64,000 nt of DNA from Pelagivirga sediminicola. GTDB taxonomy: Bacteria > Pseudomonadota > Alphaproteobacteria > Rhodobacterales > Rhodobacteraceae. The notes below the pieces were generated by a model that saw only the letters and a list, made by a program, of their open reading frames with translations, was not told the DNA's origin and ran no database searches. The translations under genes and the position numbers were made by a program. Positions 47,501 through 55,017 of the stretch are shown here, in pieces. The DNA lies in assembly GCF_003072125.1 (NCBI RefSeq), contig NZ_QCYH01000008.1:1-64000 (forward strand), written 5' to 3'. Position 1 is the first letter of the stretch; the number at the start of each line of letters is the position of its first letter.

Positions 47501-48050
47501 GCTTCAGCTCCGCCTCGTGGCGCCGCTGATAAAGGCCCGAGATACCCGCGGCTTCCTCCAATATGCGGCGCCGCGATTTGGGCTTGGCGTTGATCAGCTC
47601 GGAAATCTGCCCCTGCCGCACCAGCGCGGGCGAGTGGGCCCCGGTCGAGGCATCGGCGAACAGCATCTGCACATCGCGCGCGCGCACATCCTTGCCGTTG
47701 ACCTGATAGGCGCTGCCCACGTCGCGGGTGATGCGGCGCACGATCTCGATATGATCGGCGTCGTTGAAGCCTGCGGGCGCAAGGCGGTCGGCGTTGTCGA
47801 TATGGATCGTCACCTCGGCGAAATTGCGCGCGCCGCGCGATCCCGACCCGGCAAAGATCACATCCTCCATCCCGCCGCCGCGCATGGCCGTCGGGCGGTT
47901 TTCGCCCATCACCCAGCGCAGCGCCTCCAGAAGGTTGGACTTGCCGCAGCCATTGGGCCCGACCACGCCGGTGCGGCCGCTGCCGATGATCAGATCGGTC
48001 GGGTCCACGAAGCTTTTGAAGCCGGTCAGTCTGAGCTTGGAAAAGCGCAA
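44595..48050 (-). CDS. smc: chromosome segregation ATPase SMC
   Basis: 1151 residues. N-terminal Walker A [20 protein letters not shown], then a coiled-coil arm, a hinge near the middle ([23 protein letters not shown]), a returning coiled coil rich in Ala, Arg and Glu, and a C-terminal head with signature [18 protein letters not shown] and Walker B [20 protein letters not shown]. It compacts and separates sister chromosomes with ScpA/ScpB, whose genes are not in the window. Long opposite-strand frames here are codon-bias shadows of the repetitive coiled coil. Confidence 0.97.
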   Translation of the reverse strand: [1151 protein letters not shown]

Positions 48051-48229
48051 GGGATGCGTATGCTCCGTTCAGTGCCGCGAATTTGCTGGCGTCTATGTGG
48101 CGATCCTTGGGGCGGGCTGTCAATGTCAATCACCCCTCATATGGCGGGGGATCGCCGCTTATCCACAAGATATCGCATCGTGCGGCGCGCCCGCTTGACT
48201 TTGCCGCGGGCGCCGCGCCACATCTGCGC

Positions 48230-48679
48230 ATGTTGATCATCGAGCCCGCAAACCCCACCGATCCCGGCCCCCGCGCCCTGCTGGAGCAAAGCCATGCGCT
48301 GATGCAGGAGCTTTTCACGCCGGAAGAGAACTTTTTTCTCGGCTTCGATGCGCTGGCCGCGCCGGAGGTTCATTTCGTGATCGCGCGCGAGGGCGAGACG
48401 CTTCTGGCCACCGGCGCGGTGGTTCAGATGGAGGGCTATTGCGAGGTCAAATCCATGTATACCGCCGCGTCCGCACGGGGGCGCGGCGTCGCCTCTGCCG
48501 TGCTGCGCGCGCTGGAGGATCATGCGCGCGGCCTGAATGCGGCGCGCATGATGCTGGAGACGGGCGAGGCGCTGGCCAGCGCGATTCGCCTTTACGAGCG
48601 GCACGGCTTCGTGCGTTGCGCGCTCTTCGGCGACTACACGCCGAACGATGTCAGCGTCTACATGGAGAAAACGCTCTGA
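48230..48679 (+). CDS. GNAT family N-acetyltransferase
   Basis: 149 residues from ATG 48230 (MLIIEPANPTDPG). The acetyl-CoA pyrophosphate loop is ASARGRGVASAVLRALEDHA (Q/RxxGxG/A type), preceded by VKSMYTA and followed by LETGEALASAIRLYERHGFVRC, the standard GNAT C-terminal motif. It resembles small peptide or amino-acid acetyltransferases. Substrate unknown. Divergent from smc. Confidence 0.88.
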   Translation: MLIIEPANPTDPGPRALLEQSHALMQELFTPEENFFLGFDALAAPEVHFVIAREGETLLATGAVVQMEGYCEVKSMYTAASARGRGVASAVLRALEDHARGLNAARMMLETGEALASAIRLYERHGFVRCALFGDYTPNDVSVYMEKTL

Positions 48680-48703
48680 TCGCCCGCGCGCACGCGGCGC
48701 GCG

Positions 48704-48895
48704 TCAGCCCTCGCCGCCATCCTTCTTTGCGCGCTCGTCCTGCGCCGCTTTCATCCGCTTGAGCAGTTCCGCCTTGCTGGGCCGGCCGCCGGCGCGTTCG
48801 CCAAACGGATCCTTGTCCGAGCCGGGCGCATTATGCTCGGCGTGGCGCGGCGCGTTGCGGCCCATCTTGGGGGCGCCCTGTGCCTTGTAGTTCAT
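48704..48895 (-). CDS. small basic hypothetical protein, 63 aa
   Basis: MNYKAQGAPKMGRNAPRHAEHN start, hydrophilic throughout, with a C-terminal Lys/Glu-rich helix (KAELLKRMKAAQDERAKKD). GAGGAT lies upstream of the ATG. It looks like the small conserved proteins of unknown function common in Rhodobacteraceae. No domain recognised. It is convergent with the acetyltransferase gene. Confidence 0.65.
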   Translation of the reverse strand: MNYKAQGAPKMGRNAPRHAEHNAPGSDKDPFGERAGGRPSKAELLKRMKAAQDERAKKDGGEG

Positions 48896-48983
48896 GCTGT
48901 CATCCTCGCGGGCGAAGCTGCCCGGCGCCAGCTATCGCGCAAACGCGCGCCATGTTCAAGCGGCCGCAAGCGGTGCGCGCGCC

Positions 48984-49394
48984 TCAATAGCGCACCCGCT
49001 CGCAGGTCAGTTCGGCCAGGCCGTCCGAAATGGAATAGACGTCGCAATCATAGGTGTTGCCACGCGGCAAAGGCGCCTGGCGCTGGCCGCAATCAAGCCA
49101 TGCGGTCATCAACGCGGCATCGCCGTCCAGCCTGCGCACACGGCAGCCCGACACCCGCTCGATCGCGGCGACGGCCTGCGGCGCGACCGCCCCCAGCCGC
49201 GGCGCCCATTGGCCGTTCCGGCGCATCGCCTCGGCCCGCGTGCCATCGACGCGCACATCGAACGTGACCCCCTTCACGGTAACGCGCGTCGCCTCGACCC
49301 CGCGAAATCCGGGGCCGGGCGTATTGCAGGCTGCCAGCAAAAGCACACCCAAAGGCAGCAGGACAAACATCAGGGGCACAGTCTTCATCCGCAT
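48984..49394 (-). CDS. putative lipoprotein, 136 aa
   Basis: MRMKTVPLMFVLLPLGVLLLAAC is a lipoprotein signal with lipobox LLAAC, predicting an acylated Cys near residue 23 (an ATG two codons later, at 49388, is also possible). The mature part (FRGVEATRVTVKGVTFDVRVDG) resembles small periplasmic proteins of unknown role and contains three more Cys residues, enough for a disulfide. Divergent from preT, with 178 bases between them. Confidence 0.72.
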   Translation of the reverse strand: MRMKTVPLMFVLLPLGVLLLAACNTPGPGFRGVEATRVTVKGVTFDVRVDGTRAEAMRRNGQWAPRLGAVAPQAVAAIERVSGCRVRRLDGDAALMTAWLDCGQRQAPLPRGNTYDCDVYSISDGLAELTCERVRY

Positions 49395-49495
49395 CCCATA
49401 ACACACCGGGTGTTAACGACTGGTTATCGTCGCTGCAGCGCAGCAAACATTCAAACCACGGCCGTCATTCGCAACAAAATGGTGCGAAACGAAAT

Positions 49496-49511
49496 TTTAC
49501 CAATTGATAAA
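49496..49511. promoter_or_regulatory. RutR-box-like palindrome upstream of preT
   Basis: TTTACCAATTGATAAA matches the published E. coli RutR consensus TTGACCA-NN-TGGTCAA at 11 of 14 defined positions and keeps its two-fold symmetry. It overlaps the putative -35 of preT, as expected for a repressor site. Confidence 0.55.
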
Positions 49512-49532
49512 ATAAAAAACTGTGAAATACTG
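49504..49532 (+). promoter_or_regulatory. putative sigma-70-type promoter of preT-preA
   Basis: TTGATA (49504-49509) and AATACT (49526-49531) are separated by 16 bases in a strikingly AT-rich stretch of an otherwise GC-rich window, 41 bases before the preT start codon. Transcription start not known. Confidence 0.4.
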
Positions 49533-49572
49533 AATGCAGCCACCCCGATCAACCTGCGTGATGGAGGACGCC

Positions 49573-50904
49573 ATGAAGGACACCGCGCTGACCCCCGGCA
49601 TCACCGGCGGACGCCTGCCCCCCGAAGAATATGCTGAGAACTTCTCGGATCTGCATCCACGGCCGGACCATCACGAGGCGCTGGTCGCCGCCGATCGCTG
49701 CTATTTTTGCCATGACGCGCCCTGCATCACGGCCTGCCCCACCGATATCGACATTCCGCTGTTTATCCGGCAGATCGCCACCGGCACGCCCGAGGCGGCA
49801 GCGCGCACGATCTTTGCGCAGAACATCATGGGCGGCATGTGCGCCCGCGTCTGCCCGGTCGAGACACTCTGCGAGGAGGCCTGCGTGCGCGAGTTGGCCG
49901 AGGGCAAGCCGGTCCTGATCGGGCAGTTGCAGCGCTATGCCACCGACACGCTGATGGAGGCGGGCATTCACCCCTTTACCCGCGCGGAGCCGACTGGCAA
50001 GCGCGTTGCGGTCGTCGGCGCGGGGCCTGCGGGCCTTTCCTGCGCGCACCGGCTGGCGATGCATGGCCATGACGTGACCGTCTTTGATGCGCATGAGAAA
50101 CCCGGCGGGCTGAACGAATACGGCATCGCCAGCTATAAAACGCCGAATGATTTCGCCGCGCGCGAGGTTGAATGGCTGCTCAAGATCGGCGGGATCGAGG
50201 TGAAGACCGGCCAGCGCCTTGGCGCGGGGCTGGACCTGGCGCAGTTGCGGGCGGATCATGACGCTGTATTCCTGGGCATCGGCCTTGGCGGCGTGAACGC
50301 GCTGAACCTGGAGGGTGAGGACAAGGACGGTCTGCGCGACGCGGTCGATTTCATCGCCGACCTGCGGCAGGCCAGCGATGTGTCCAAGGTTCCGGTGGGC
50401 CGCGACGTCGTTGTGATCGGCGGCGGCATGACGGCCGTGGACGCGGCGGTGCAGGCGAAACTCTTGGGCGCGCTGAACGTCACGCTGGTCTACCGGCGCG
50501 GCCGCGATCGCATGAATGCGAGCGTGTTCGAGCAGGATCTGGCCGCCTCTTCGGGGGTTCGGATCATCACGGGCGCCACGCCGCGCGCCATCATCGGCAA
50601 CGGTGCGGTCCGCGAGATCGAGTTCGAATACACGGATGACGATCTGCAACCGACGGGCCAGACCTTCCGCCTTGCCGCCGATCAGGTATTCAAGGCCATC
50701 GGCCAGACCTTGCACGGCGAGGGCCTGCCGGATCTGGACGGGCACAAGATTGCCGTCACCGGCGCCGGGCGCACGTCGATGAAGGGCGTCTGGGCGGGGG
50801 GCGATTGCGCCGCGGGCGGCGATGATCTGACCGTGACGGCGGTGGCCGAAGGCCGCGACGCTGCAATGGACATTCACGCAAGTCTGACGAACGCGGGCGG
50901 ATGA
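49573..50904 (+). CDS. preT: NAD-dependent dihydropyrimidine dehydrogenase, PreT subunit
   Basis: 443 residues from ATG 49573 (GGAGG upstream). Reduces uracil or thymine together with PreA, the first step of reductive pyrimidine breakdown. The N-terminal 4Fe-4S region has CYFCHDAPCITACP and GGMCARVCPVETLCEEACV. An FAD fold follows (VAVVGAGPAGLSCAHRLAMHGHDVTVFDA), then an NAD(P)H fold (VVVIGGGMTAVDAAVQA). The last part has WAGGDCAAGGDDLTVTAVAEGRDAA, the C-terminal flavin motif. It passes NADH electrons to the flavin and clusters of PreA, encoded 31 bases downstream. Confidence 0.95.
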   Translation: MKDTALTPGITGGRLPPEEYAENFSDLHPRPDHHEALVAADRCYFCHDAPCITACPTDIDIPLFIRQIATGTPEAAARTIFAQNIMGGMCARVCPVETLCEEACVRELAEGKPVLIGQLQRYATDTLMEAGIHPFTRAEPTGKRVAVVGAGPAGLSCAHRLAMHGHDVTVFDAHEKPGGLNEYGIASYKTPNDFAAREVEWLLKIGGIEVKTGQRLGAGLDLAQLRADHDAVFLGIGLGGVNALNLEGEDKDGLRDAVDFIADLRQASDVSKVPVGRDVVVIGGGMTAVDAAVQAKLLGALNVTLVYRRGRDRMNASVFEQDLAASSGVRIITGATPRAIIGNGAVREIEFEYTDDDLQPTGQTFRLAADQVFKAIGQTLHGEGLPDLDGHKIAVTGAGRTSMKGVWAGGDCAAGGDDLTVTAVAEGRDAAMDIHASLTNAGG

Positions 50905-50935
50905 TGCCCGGCTACGCAAGACAGGGAGAGTAAAG

Positions 50936-52240
50936 ATGGCTGACCTCACAAGCGACTTCATCGGGATCAAATCGCCCAACCCGTTCTGGCTGGCCTCGGC
51001 GCCGCCGACGGACAAGGAATACAACGTGCGCCGCGCGTTCGACGCAGGCTGGGGCGGCGTCGTGTGGAAAACACTGGGCGAGGCCGGGCCGCCCGTGGTC
51101 AATGTGAACGGGCCGCGCTACGGCGCGATCTATGGCGCCGACCGGCGCCTTTTGGGCCTCAACAATATCGAGCTGATCACCGACCGCCCGCTGGAAGTGA
51201 ACCTTGAGGAGATGAAGCGCGTCAAGCGCGACTATCCGGACCGCGCGCTGATCGCCTCGCTGATGGTGCCGGTGAACGAGGATGCATGGCGCGAGATCCT
51301 GCGCCGCGTCGAGGATACCGGCTGTGACGGGGTCGAGCTGAACTTCGGCTGCCCCCACGGGATGAGCGAGCGCGGCATGGGCAGCGCCGTGGGACAGGTG
51401 CCCGAATATGTCGGCCAGGTGGCCCATTGGTGCAAGAAGCACTCCAGCCTGCCCGTGATCGTCAAGCTGACGCCGAACATCACCGATGTGCGCAAGCCCG
51501 CGCAGGCGGCGATGGAGGGCGGCGCGGATGCGGTCAGCCTGATCAACACGATCAACTCGATCACGTCCGTCGATCTGGACCTCTTCGCGCCACAGCCCAC
51601 CATCGACGGGCAAGGCGCGCATGGCGGGTATTGCGGCCCGGCGGTCAAGCCGATCGCGCTGAACATGGTCGCCGAAATCGCCCGCGATCCGGCGACAGCG
51701 GGCCTGCCGATCAGCGGCATCGGCGGCATCACCACTTGGCGCGACGCGGCCGAGTTCATGACCCTGGGCGCCGGTAACGTGCAGGTCTGCACGGCGGCGA
51801 TGACCTATGGCTTCAAGATCGTGGAGGAGATGATCTCGGGGCTCAGCCAGTGGATGGATGAGAAGGGCATGACATCGACGGCGGACATCGTCGGGCGCGC
51901 GGTGCCAAACACGGTCAACTGGAAGGATCTGAACCTCAACTACGTCGCCAAGGCCGTCATCAATCAGGACGAGTGCATCAAATGCGGGCGCTGCTATGCG
52001 GCCTGCGAGGACACATCGCATCAGGCCATCTCGATGTCGCCGGACCGGGTGTTCGAGGTGATCGATGCCGAATGCGTGGCCTGCAACCTGTGCGTCAATG
52101 TCTGCCCCGTCGAAGGGTGCATCACGATGGAGGCGATGGCGCCCGGCGAGGTTGATCCGCGCACCGGCAAGGTGGTCGAGGCGGAGTATGCCAACTGGAC
52201 GACCCATCCGAACAATCCGGGCGCCTGCGCCGCCGAGTGA
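50936..52240 (+). CDS. preA: NAD-dependent dihydropyrimidine dehydrogenase, PreA subunit
   Basis: 434 residues. A dihydroorotate-dehydrogenase-like FMN barrel (IGIKSPNPFWLASAPPT, ELNFGCPHGMSERGMG, VIVKLTPNITD, GIGGITTWRDAAEFM) with a GGYCGPAVKPIALNM loop. The C-terminus holds two 4Fe-4S motifs, CIKCGRCYAACED and CVACNLCVNVCPVEGCI. The pyrimidine is reduced at the FMN site. Pairs with PreT. The gene ends just before two palindromes containing TTCGCGAA. Confidence 0.96.
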   Translation: MADLTSDFIGIKSPNPFWLASAPPTDKEYNVRRAFDAGWGGVVWKTLGEAGPPVVNVNGPRYGAIYGADRRLLGLNNIELITDRPLEVNLEEMKRVKRDYPDRALIASLMVPVNEDAWREILRRVEDTGCDGVELNFGCPHGMSERGMGSAVGQVPEYVGQVAHWCKKHSSLPVIVKLTPNITDVRKPAQAAMEGGADAVSLINTINSITSVDLDLFAPQPTIDGQGAHGGYCGPAVKPIALNMVAEIARDPATAGLPISGIGGITTWRDAAEFMTLGAGNVQVCTAAMTYGFKIVEEMISGLSQWMDEKGMTSTADIVGRAVPNTVNWKDLNLNYVAKAVINQDECIKCGRCYAACEDTSHQAISMSPDRVFEVIDAECVACNLCVNVCPVEGCITMEAMAPGEVDPRTGKVVEAEYANWTTHPNNPGACAAE

Positions 52241-52242
52241 AC

Positions 52243-52260
52243 GATTTTTCGCGAAAAATC
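52243..52260. repeat. perfect palindrome containing TTCGCGAA
   Basis: GATTTTTCGCGAAAAATC, 18 bases, right after preA. Its right half plus CTCCG also occurs at 21745-21761. It could act as a transcript end or as a dispersed repeat. Confidence 0.6.
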
Positions 52261-52267
52261 TCCGTCG

Positions 52268-52287
52268 AGAAAATTCGCGAATTTTCT
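52268..52287. repeat. second perfect palindrome containing TTCGCGAA
   Basis: AGAAAATTCGCGAATTTTCT, 20 bases, eight bases after the first palindrome and with the same core. Its right end contains the stop codon of the minus-strand gene at 52286. Confidence 0.6.
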
Positions 52288-52516
52288 AGAACATCATCTC
52301 GACCGGCCCATCATGGCACACGACGATGAACTGGTCTGCCGTGCGGATGAGGTGAAAACCGCGCAGCCGCACGGCACGGATGAATCGATCGCGGCCCACT
52401 TCGCGATCTACCCAAAGCCGTGATCGGCGCACGACACCGCCGGTCCGCGCGGCTTTGGCCGCGAACATCTGCTCCAGCCAATAGTCGGGGTCTGTTGATC
52501 GGGTCAGGCTCCGCAT
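52286..52516 (-). CDS. small conserved-type hypothetical protein, 76 aa
   Basis: From ATG 52516: MRSLTRSTDPDYWLEQMFAAKA. The sequence pattern (DYWLEQMFAAKAARTGGVVRRS, WVDREVGRDRFIRAVRLRGFHLI, QFIVVCHDG) resembles small Rhodobacteraceae proteins that are often wrongly annotated as phosphoribosylanthranilate isomerase. It is far too short for that enzyme. No function can be given. The frame is open 11 codons further upstream. Confidence 0.65.
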   Translation of the reverse strand: MRSLTRSTDPDYWLEQMFAAKAARTGGVVRRSRLWVDREVGRDRFIRAVRLRGFHLIRTADQFIVVCHDGPVEMMF

Positions 52517-52551
52517 GATGCTCAACCTGCCGCAAGATCTTGAAAACAAGG

Positions 52552-52791
52552 TTAACGCGTGCGAGGATCCTCGCCCTCCGGGTCGATGACGCGCGCGCCC
52601 TCGCCGCCACTGTCGCCATCATCCAGGATCTGCCCGGACAGGCCCGACACGCGGTGCGACGCATCGCCGCCGCCCAGCGTCGCCGCAACGCGCAAGGCGC
52701 GCCGCAACTGCTCGGTGCGCAAACGGGCCGTCACGGGATCCACCGCAGCCCTGTATCCGTTTTGGTAATCCTTGCCATAGAACGCCGCCAT
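52552..52791 (-). CDS. hypothetical protein, 79 aa
   Basis: Begins MAAFYGKDYQNGYRAAVDPVTARLR and ends in an acidic, disordered tail (GGEGARVIDPEGEDPRTR). No domain, membrane span or signal peptide. Start has a weak ribosome binding site. It might be a real small protein because it shares strand and spacing with its neighbours, but the evidence is mostly the open frame. Confidence 0.45.
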   Translation of the reverse strand: MAAFYGKDYQNGYRAAVDPVTARLRTEQLRRALRVAATLGGGDASHRVSGLSGQILDDGDSGGEGARVIDPEGEDPRTR

Positions 52792-52883
52792 GTCACTCCC
52801 CCACGGAGCCCGCCACCCGGCATCATCCTAAGCGGCGCAGCAGGGCCCGCCAAACGCGAAGTGACAACAGGATTAACGGCTCC

Positions 52884-53525
52884 TCAATCGCGACGCGGCT
52901 GCAGCATCCGGGTGAAAAGCGTGGTCAGAAACTGTTCCGCCCCGTCGGTGGGGGATTTCTCCTCGACAAGGACACCCACCTGCGCCGCGAAATCGGCGTA
53001 ATGCTGCGTGGTGGCCCAGATCGAGAAGATCAGATGTCGCGGATCGGTCGGCGCGATGCGTCCGGCATCGATCCAGCCTTGGATCGTCGCGGCGGCGCCA
53101 TCGACCAGCGGCTTCAGATCCTGCTCGAGATGCGGCGCGATTCGCGGCGCACCCTGCAGGATCTCGTTGGCGAAAAGGCGGCTTTCGCGGGGGTATTTCT
53201 GGCTCATCTTCAGCTTGCGGCGCACATAGGTCAGGATCTCGGTCAGCGGATCGCCGTCGGGGTCGATGCGCCGCAGCGGCGCCAGCCAGCGATCCATCAG
53301 TTGGTTCAGCAGCGTGACGTGGATCTCTTCCTTGCCGGAGAAATAGTAGAGGATATTCGGCTTGCTCAACCCGGCCCGCTCGGCGATCTGGTCAAGCGTG
53401 GCGCCGCGATAGCCATGTTGCGCGAACACGTCGAGCGCGGCCTCGCTGATGCGCGCGCGGTTTCGGCGTTGAATCCGGCTGCCGCCTGCCGCCGCGGTGG
53501 CCTCTTCTGTGCTGCTTTGCTCCAT
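52884..53525 (-). CDS. rutR: TetR-family repressor, RutR-like
   Basis: 213 residues. The N-terminal helix-turn-helix (ISEAALDVFAQHGYRGATLDQIAERAGLSKPNILYYF) is typical TetR. The C-terminal ligand domain has YPRESRLFANEILQGAPRIAPHL, which matches RutR, the uracil/thymine-responsive regulator of pyrimidine catabolism. It is divergent from the amidase-hydantoinase genes, with 156 bases between them, and RutR-box-like sites lie there and before preT. Likely relieves repression when pyrimidines bind. Confidence 0.85.
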   Translation of the reverse strand: MEQSSTEEATAAAGGSRIQRRNRARISEAALDVFAQHGYRGATLDQIAERAGLSKPNILYYFSGKEEIHVTLLNQLMDRWLAPLRRIDPDGDPLTEILTYVRRKLKMSQKYPRESRLFANEILQGAPRIAPHLEQDLKPLVDGAAATIQGWIDAGRIAPTDPRHLIFSIWATTQHYADFAAQVGVLVEEKSPTDGAEQFLTTLFTRMLQPRRD

Positions 53526-53596
53526 CGTGCCCCCTTCCCCCGCGCCTGTCCGCGGTGCAATCTACAAGCGCGCGCCATCCTCGCCCAACACTATTC

Positions 53597-53626
53597 TTGA
53601 CAGGCGCTGGACCGTGCGCAATCGTT
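53597..53626 (+). promoter_or_regulatory. putative promoter of the amidase-dihydropyrimidinase genes
   Basis: A perfect -35 TTGACA at 53597-53602 is followed after 18 bases by ATCGTT (53621-53626), a poor -10. The RutR-like palindrome begins four bases further on. The -10 assignment is weak. Confidence 0.35.
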
Positions 53627-53629
53627 AAG

Positions 53630-53645
53630 TTGACCATTTGGTAAA
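53630..53645. promoter_or_regulatory. RutR-box-like palindrome upstream of the amidase gene
   Basis: TTGACCATTTGGTAAA agrees with the E. coli RutR consensus TTGACCA-NN-TGGTCAA at 13 of 14 defined positions. It lies 37 bases before the amidase start and 105 before the rutR start, so one site could control both directions. Confidence 0.7.
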
Positions 53646-53681
53646 AGACCACCCAGCGAACGCGCAAGGAAGGCTCAGGAT

Positions 53682-54932
53682 ATGGCAGCACCCGGACAGA
53701 ACCTCAAGATCGACGGCCAGCGGCTGTGGGACAGCCTGATGGAGATGGCCAAGATCGGCCCCGGCGTGGCGGGGGGCAACAACCGCCAGACCCTGACCGA
53801 CGCCGATGGCGAGGGGCGCGCATTGTTCCAGAAATGGTGTGAGGGCGCGGGCATGTCCATGGGCCTCGACACGATGGGCAACATGTTCGCGCGCCGCGAG
53901 GGCACGGACCCCGATGCGCTGCCGGTCTATGTCGGCAGCCATCTGGACACGCAGCCGACGGGCGGCAAATATGACGGCGTGCTAGGCGTTCTGGCCGGGC
54001 TGGAGCTGGTCCGCACGCTGAACGATCTGGACATCAAGACAAGGCACCCCATCGTCGTGACCAACTGGACGAACGAGGAAGGCACGCGGTTCGCGCCCGC
54101 CATGCTGGCCTCCGGCGTCTTTGCCGGGCTGCATGACGAGGAATGGGCAAACCAGCGCACCGATGCCGAGGGCAAGACCTTTGGCGACGAGCTGAAGCGC
54201 ATCGGCTGGAAGGGGGACGAGCCCGTCGGCGAGCGCAAGATGCACGCGTTTTTCGAGCTGCACATAGAACAGGGCCCGATCCTGGAGGCCGAGGGCAAGG
54301 ATATCGGCGTGGTCACGCATGGTCAGGGCCTTGAATGGACACAGCTGACCATCACCGGAAAGGATGCGCATACCGGCTCCACCCCGATGCCGCTGCGCCG
54401 CAATGCGGGCCTTGGCATGGCGCGCGTGCTGGAAAAGGTGAACGAGATCGCCCTCGCGCACGCCCCCAACGCCGTCGGCGCCGCGGGCCATATCGAGGTT
54501 TTCCCGAACTCGCGCAACGTGATCCCCGGCAAGGCCGTCTTCACCGTCGATTTCCGCTCGCCCGACATCAAGGTGCTGACCGAAATGGTGAGCCAGATGA
54601 AGAAGGCCGCGCAAAAGATCTGCGACGACATGGAATTGCAGGTCGAGTTCGAAAAGGTCGGCGGCTTTGACCCGGTCGAATTCGATCAGGGCTGCGTCAC
54701 CGCCATCCGCTCGGCCGCCGAGCGTCTGGGCTATTCGCACATGGAGCTGATCTCGGGCGCGGGCCACGATGCCTGCTGGATCAATCAGGTCGCGCCCACC
54801 GCGATGGTGATGTGCCCCTGCGTCGATGGCCTGTCGCACAACGAGGCCGAGGAAATCACGCTCGAATGGGCGCGCGCCGGGGCGGACGTGCTGCTGCATG
54901 CGGTGGTGGAGACGGCCGGAGTCGAGGGCTGA
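53682..54932 (+). CDS. Zn-dependent amidase of the beta-ureidopropionase/N-carbamoyl-amino-acid hydrolase family
   Basis: 416 residues of the M20-type carbamoylase family. Metal ligands appear in YVGSHLDTQPTGGKYDGVLGV, WTNEEGTRFAPAM and ELHIEQGPILE. A dimer-interface segment with GKDAHTGSTPMPLRRNAG and the late GAGHDACW loop with HNEAEEI complete the set. In this operon it should cleave N-carbamoyl-beta-alanine to beta-alanine, CO2 and ammonia, the last step of reductive pyrimidine breakdown (PydC role). An N-carbamoyl-L-amino-acid hydrolase activity for hydantoins cannot be ruled out. Confidence 0.9.
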   Translation: MAAPGQNLKIDGQRLWDSLMEMAKIGPGVAGGNNRQTLTDADGEGRALFQKWCEGAGMSMGLDTMGNMFARREGTDPDALPVYVGSHLDTQPTGGKYDGVLGVLAGLELVRTLNDLDIKTRHPIVVTNWTNEEGTRFAPAMLASGVFAGLHDEEWANQRTDAEGKTFGDELKRIGWKGDEPVGERKMHAFFELHIEQGPILEAEGKDIGVVTHGQGLEWTQLTITGKDAHTGSTPMPLRRNAGLGMARVLEKVNEIALAHAPNAVGAAGHIEVFPNSRNVIPGKAVFTVDFRSPDIKVLTEMVSQMKKAAQKICDDMELQVEFEKVGGFDPVEFDQGCVTAIRSAAERLGYSHMELISGAGHDACWINQVAPTAMVMCPCVDGLSHNEAEEITLEWARAGADVLLHAVVETAGVEG

Positions 54933-55017
54933 CCCCGAACAACACGCGGCGATCCCCGGTCAACCGGGGCGCCATGCGGCCCATGACGCCGCGCCAAAAG
55001 ATCAAGGGAGAAAACCA

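Noticed and set aside
45660..48236. 858-codon plus-strand frame opposite smc
   Set aside because: Produced by the Ala/Glu/Arg-rich coiled coil of smc read backwards. No domain.
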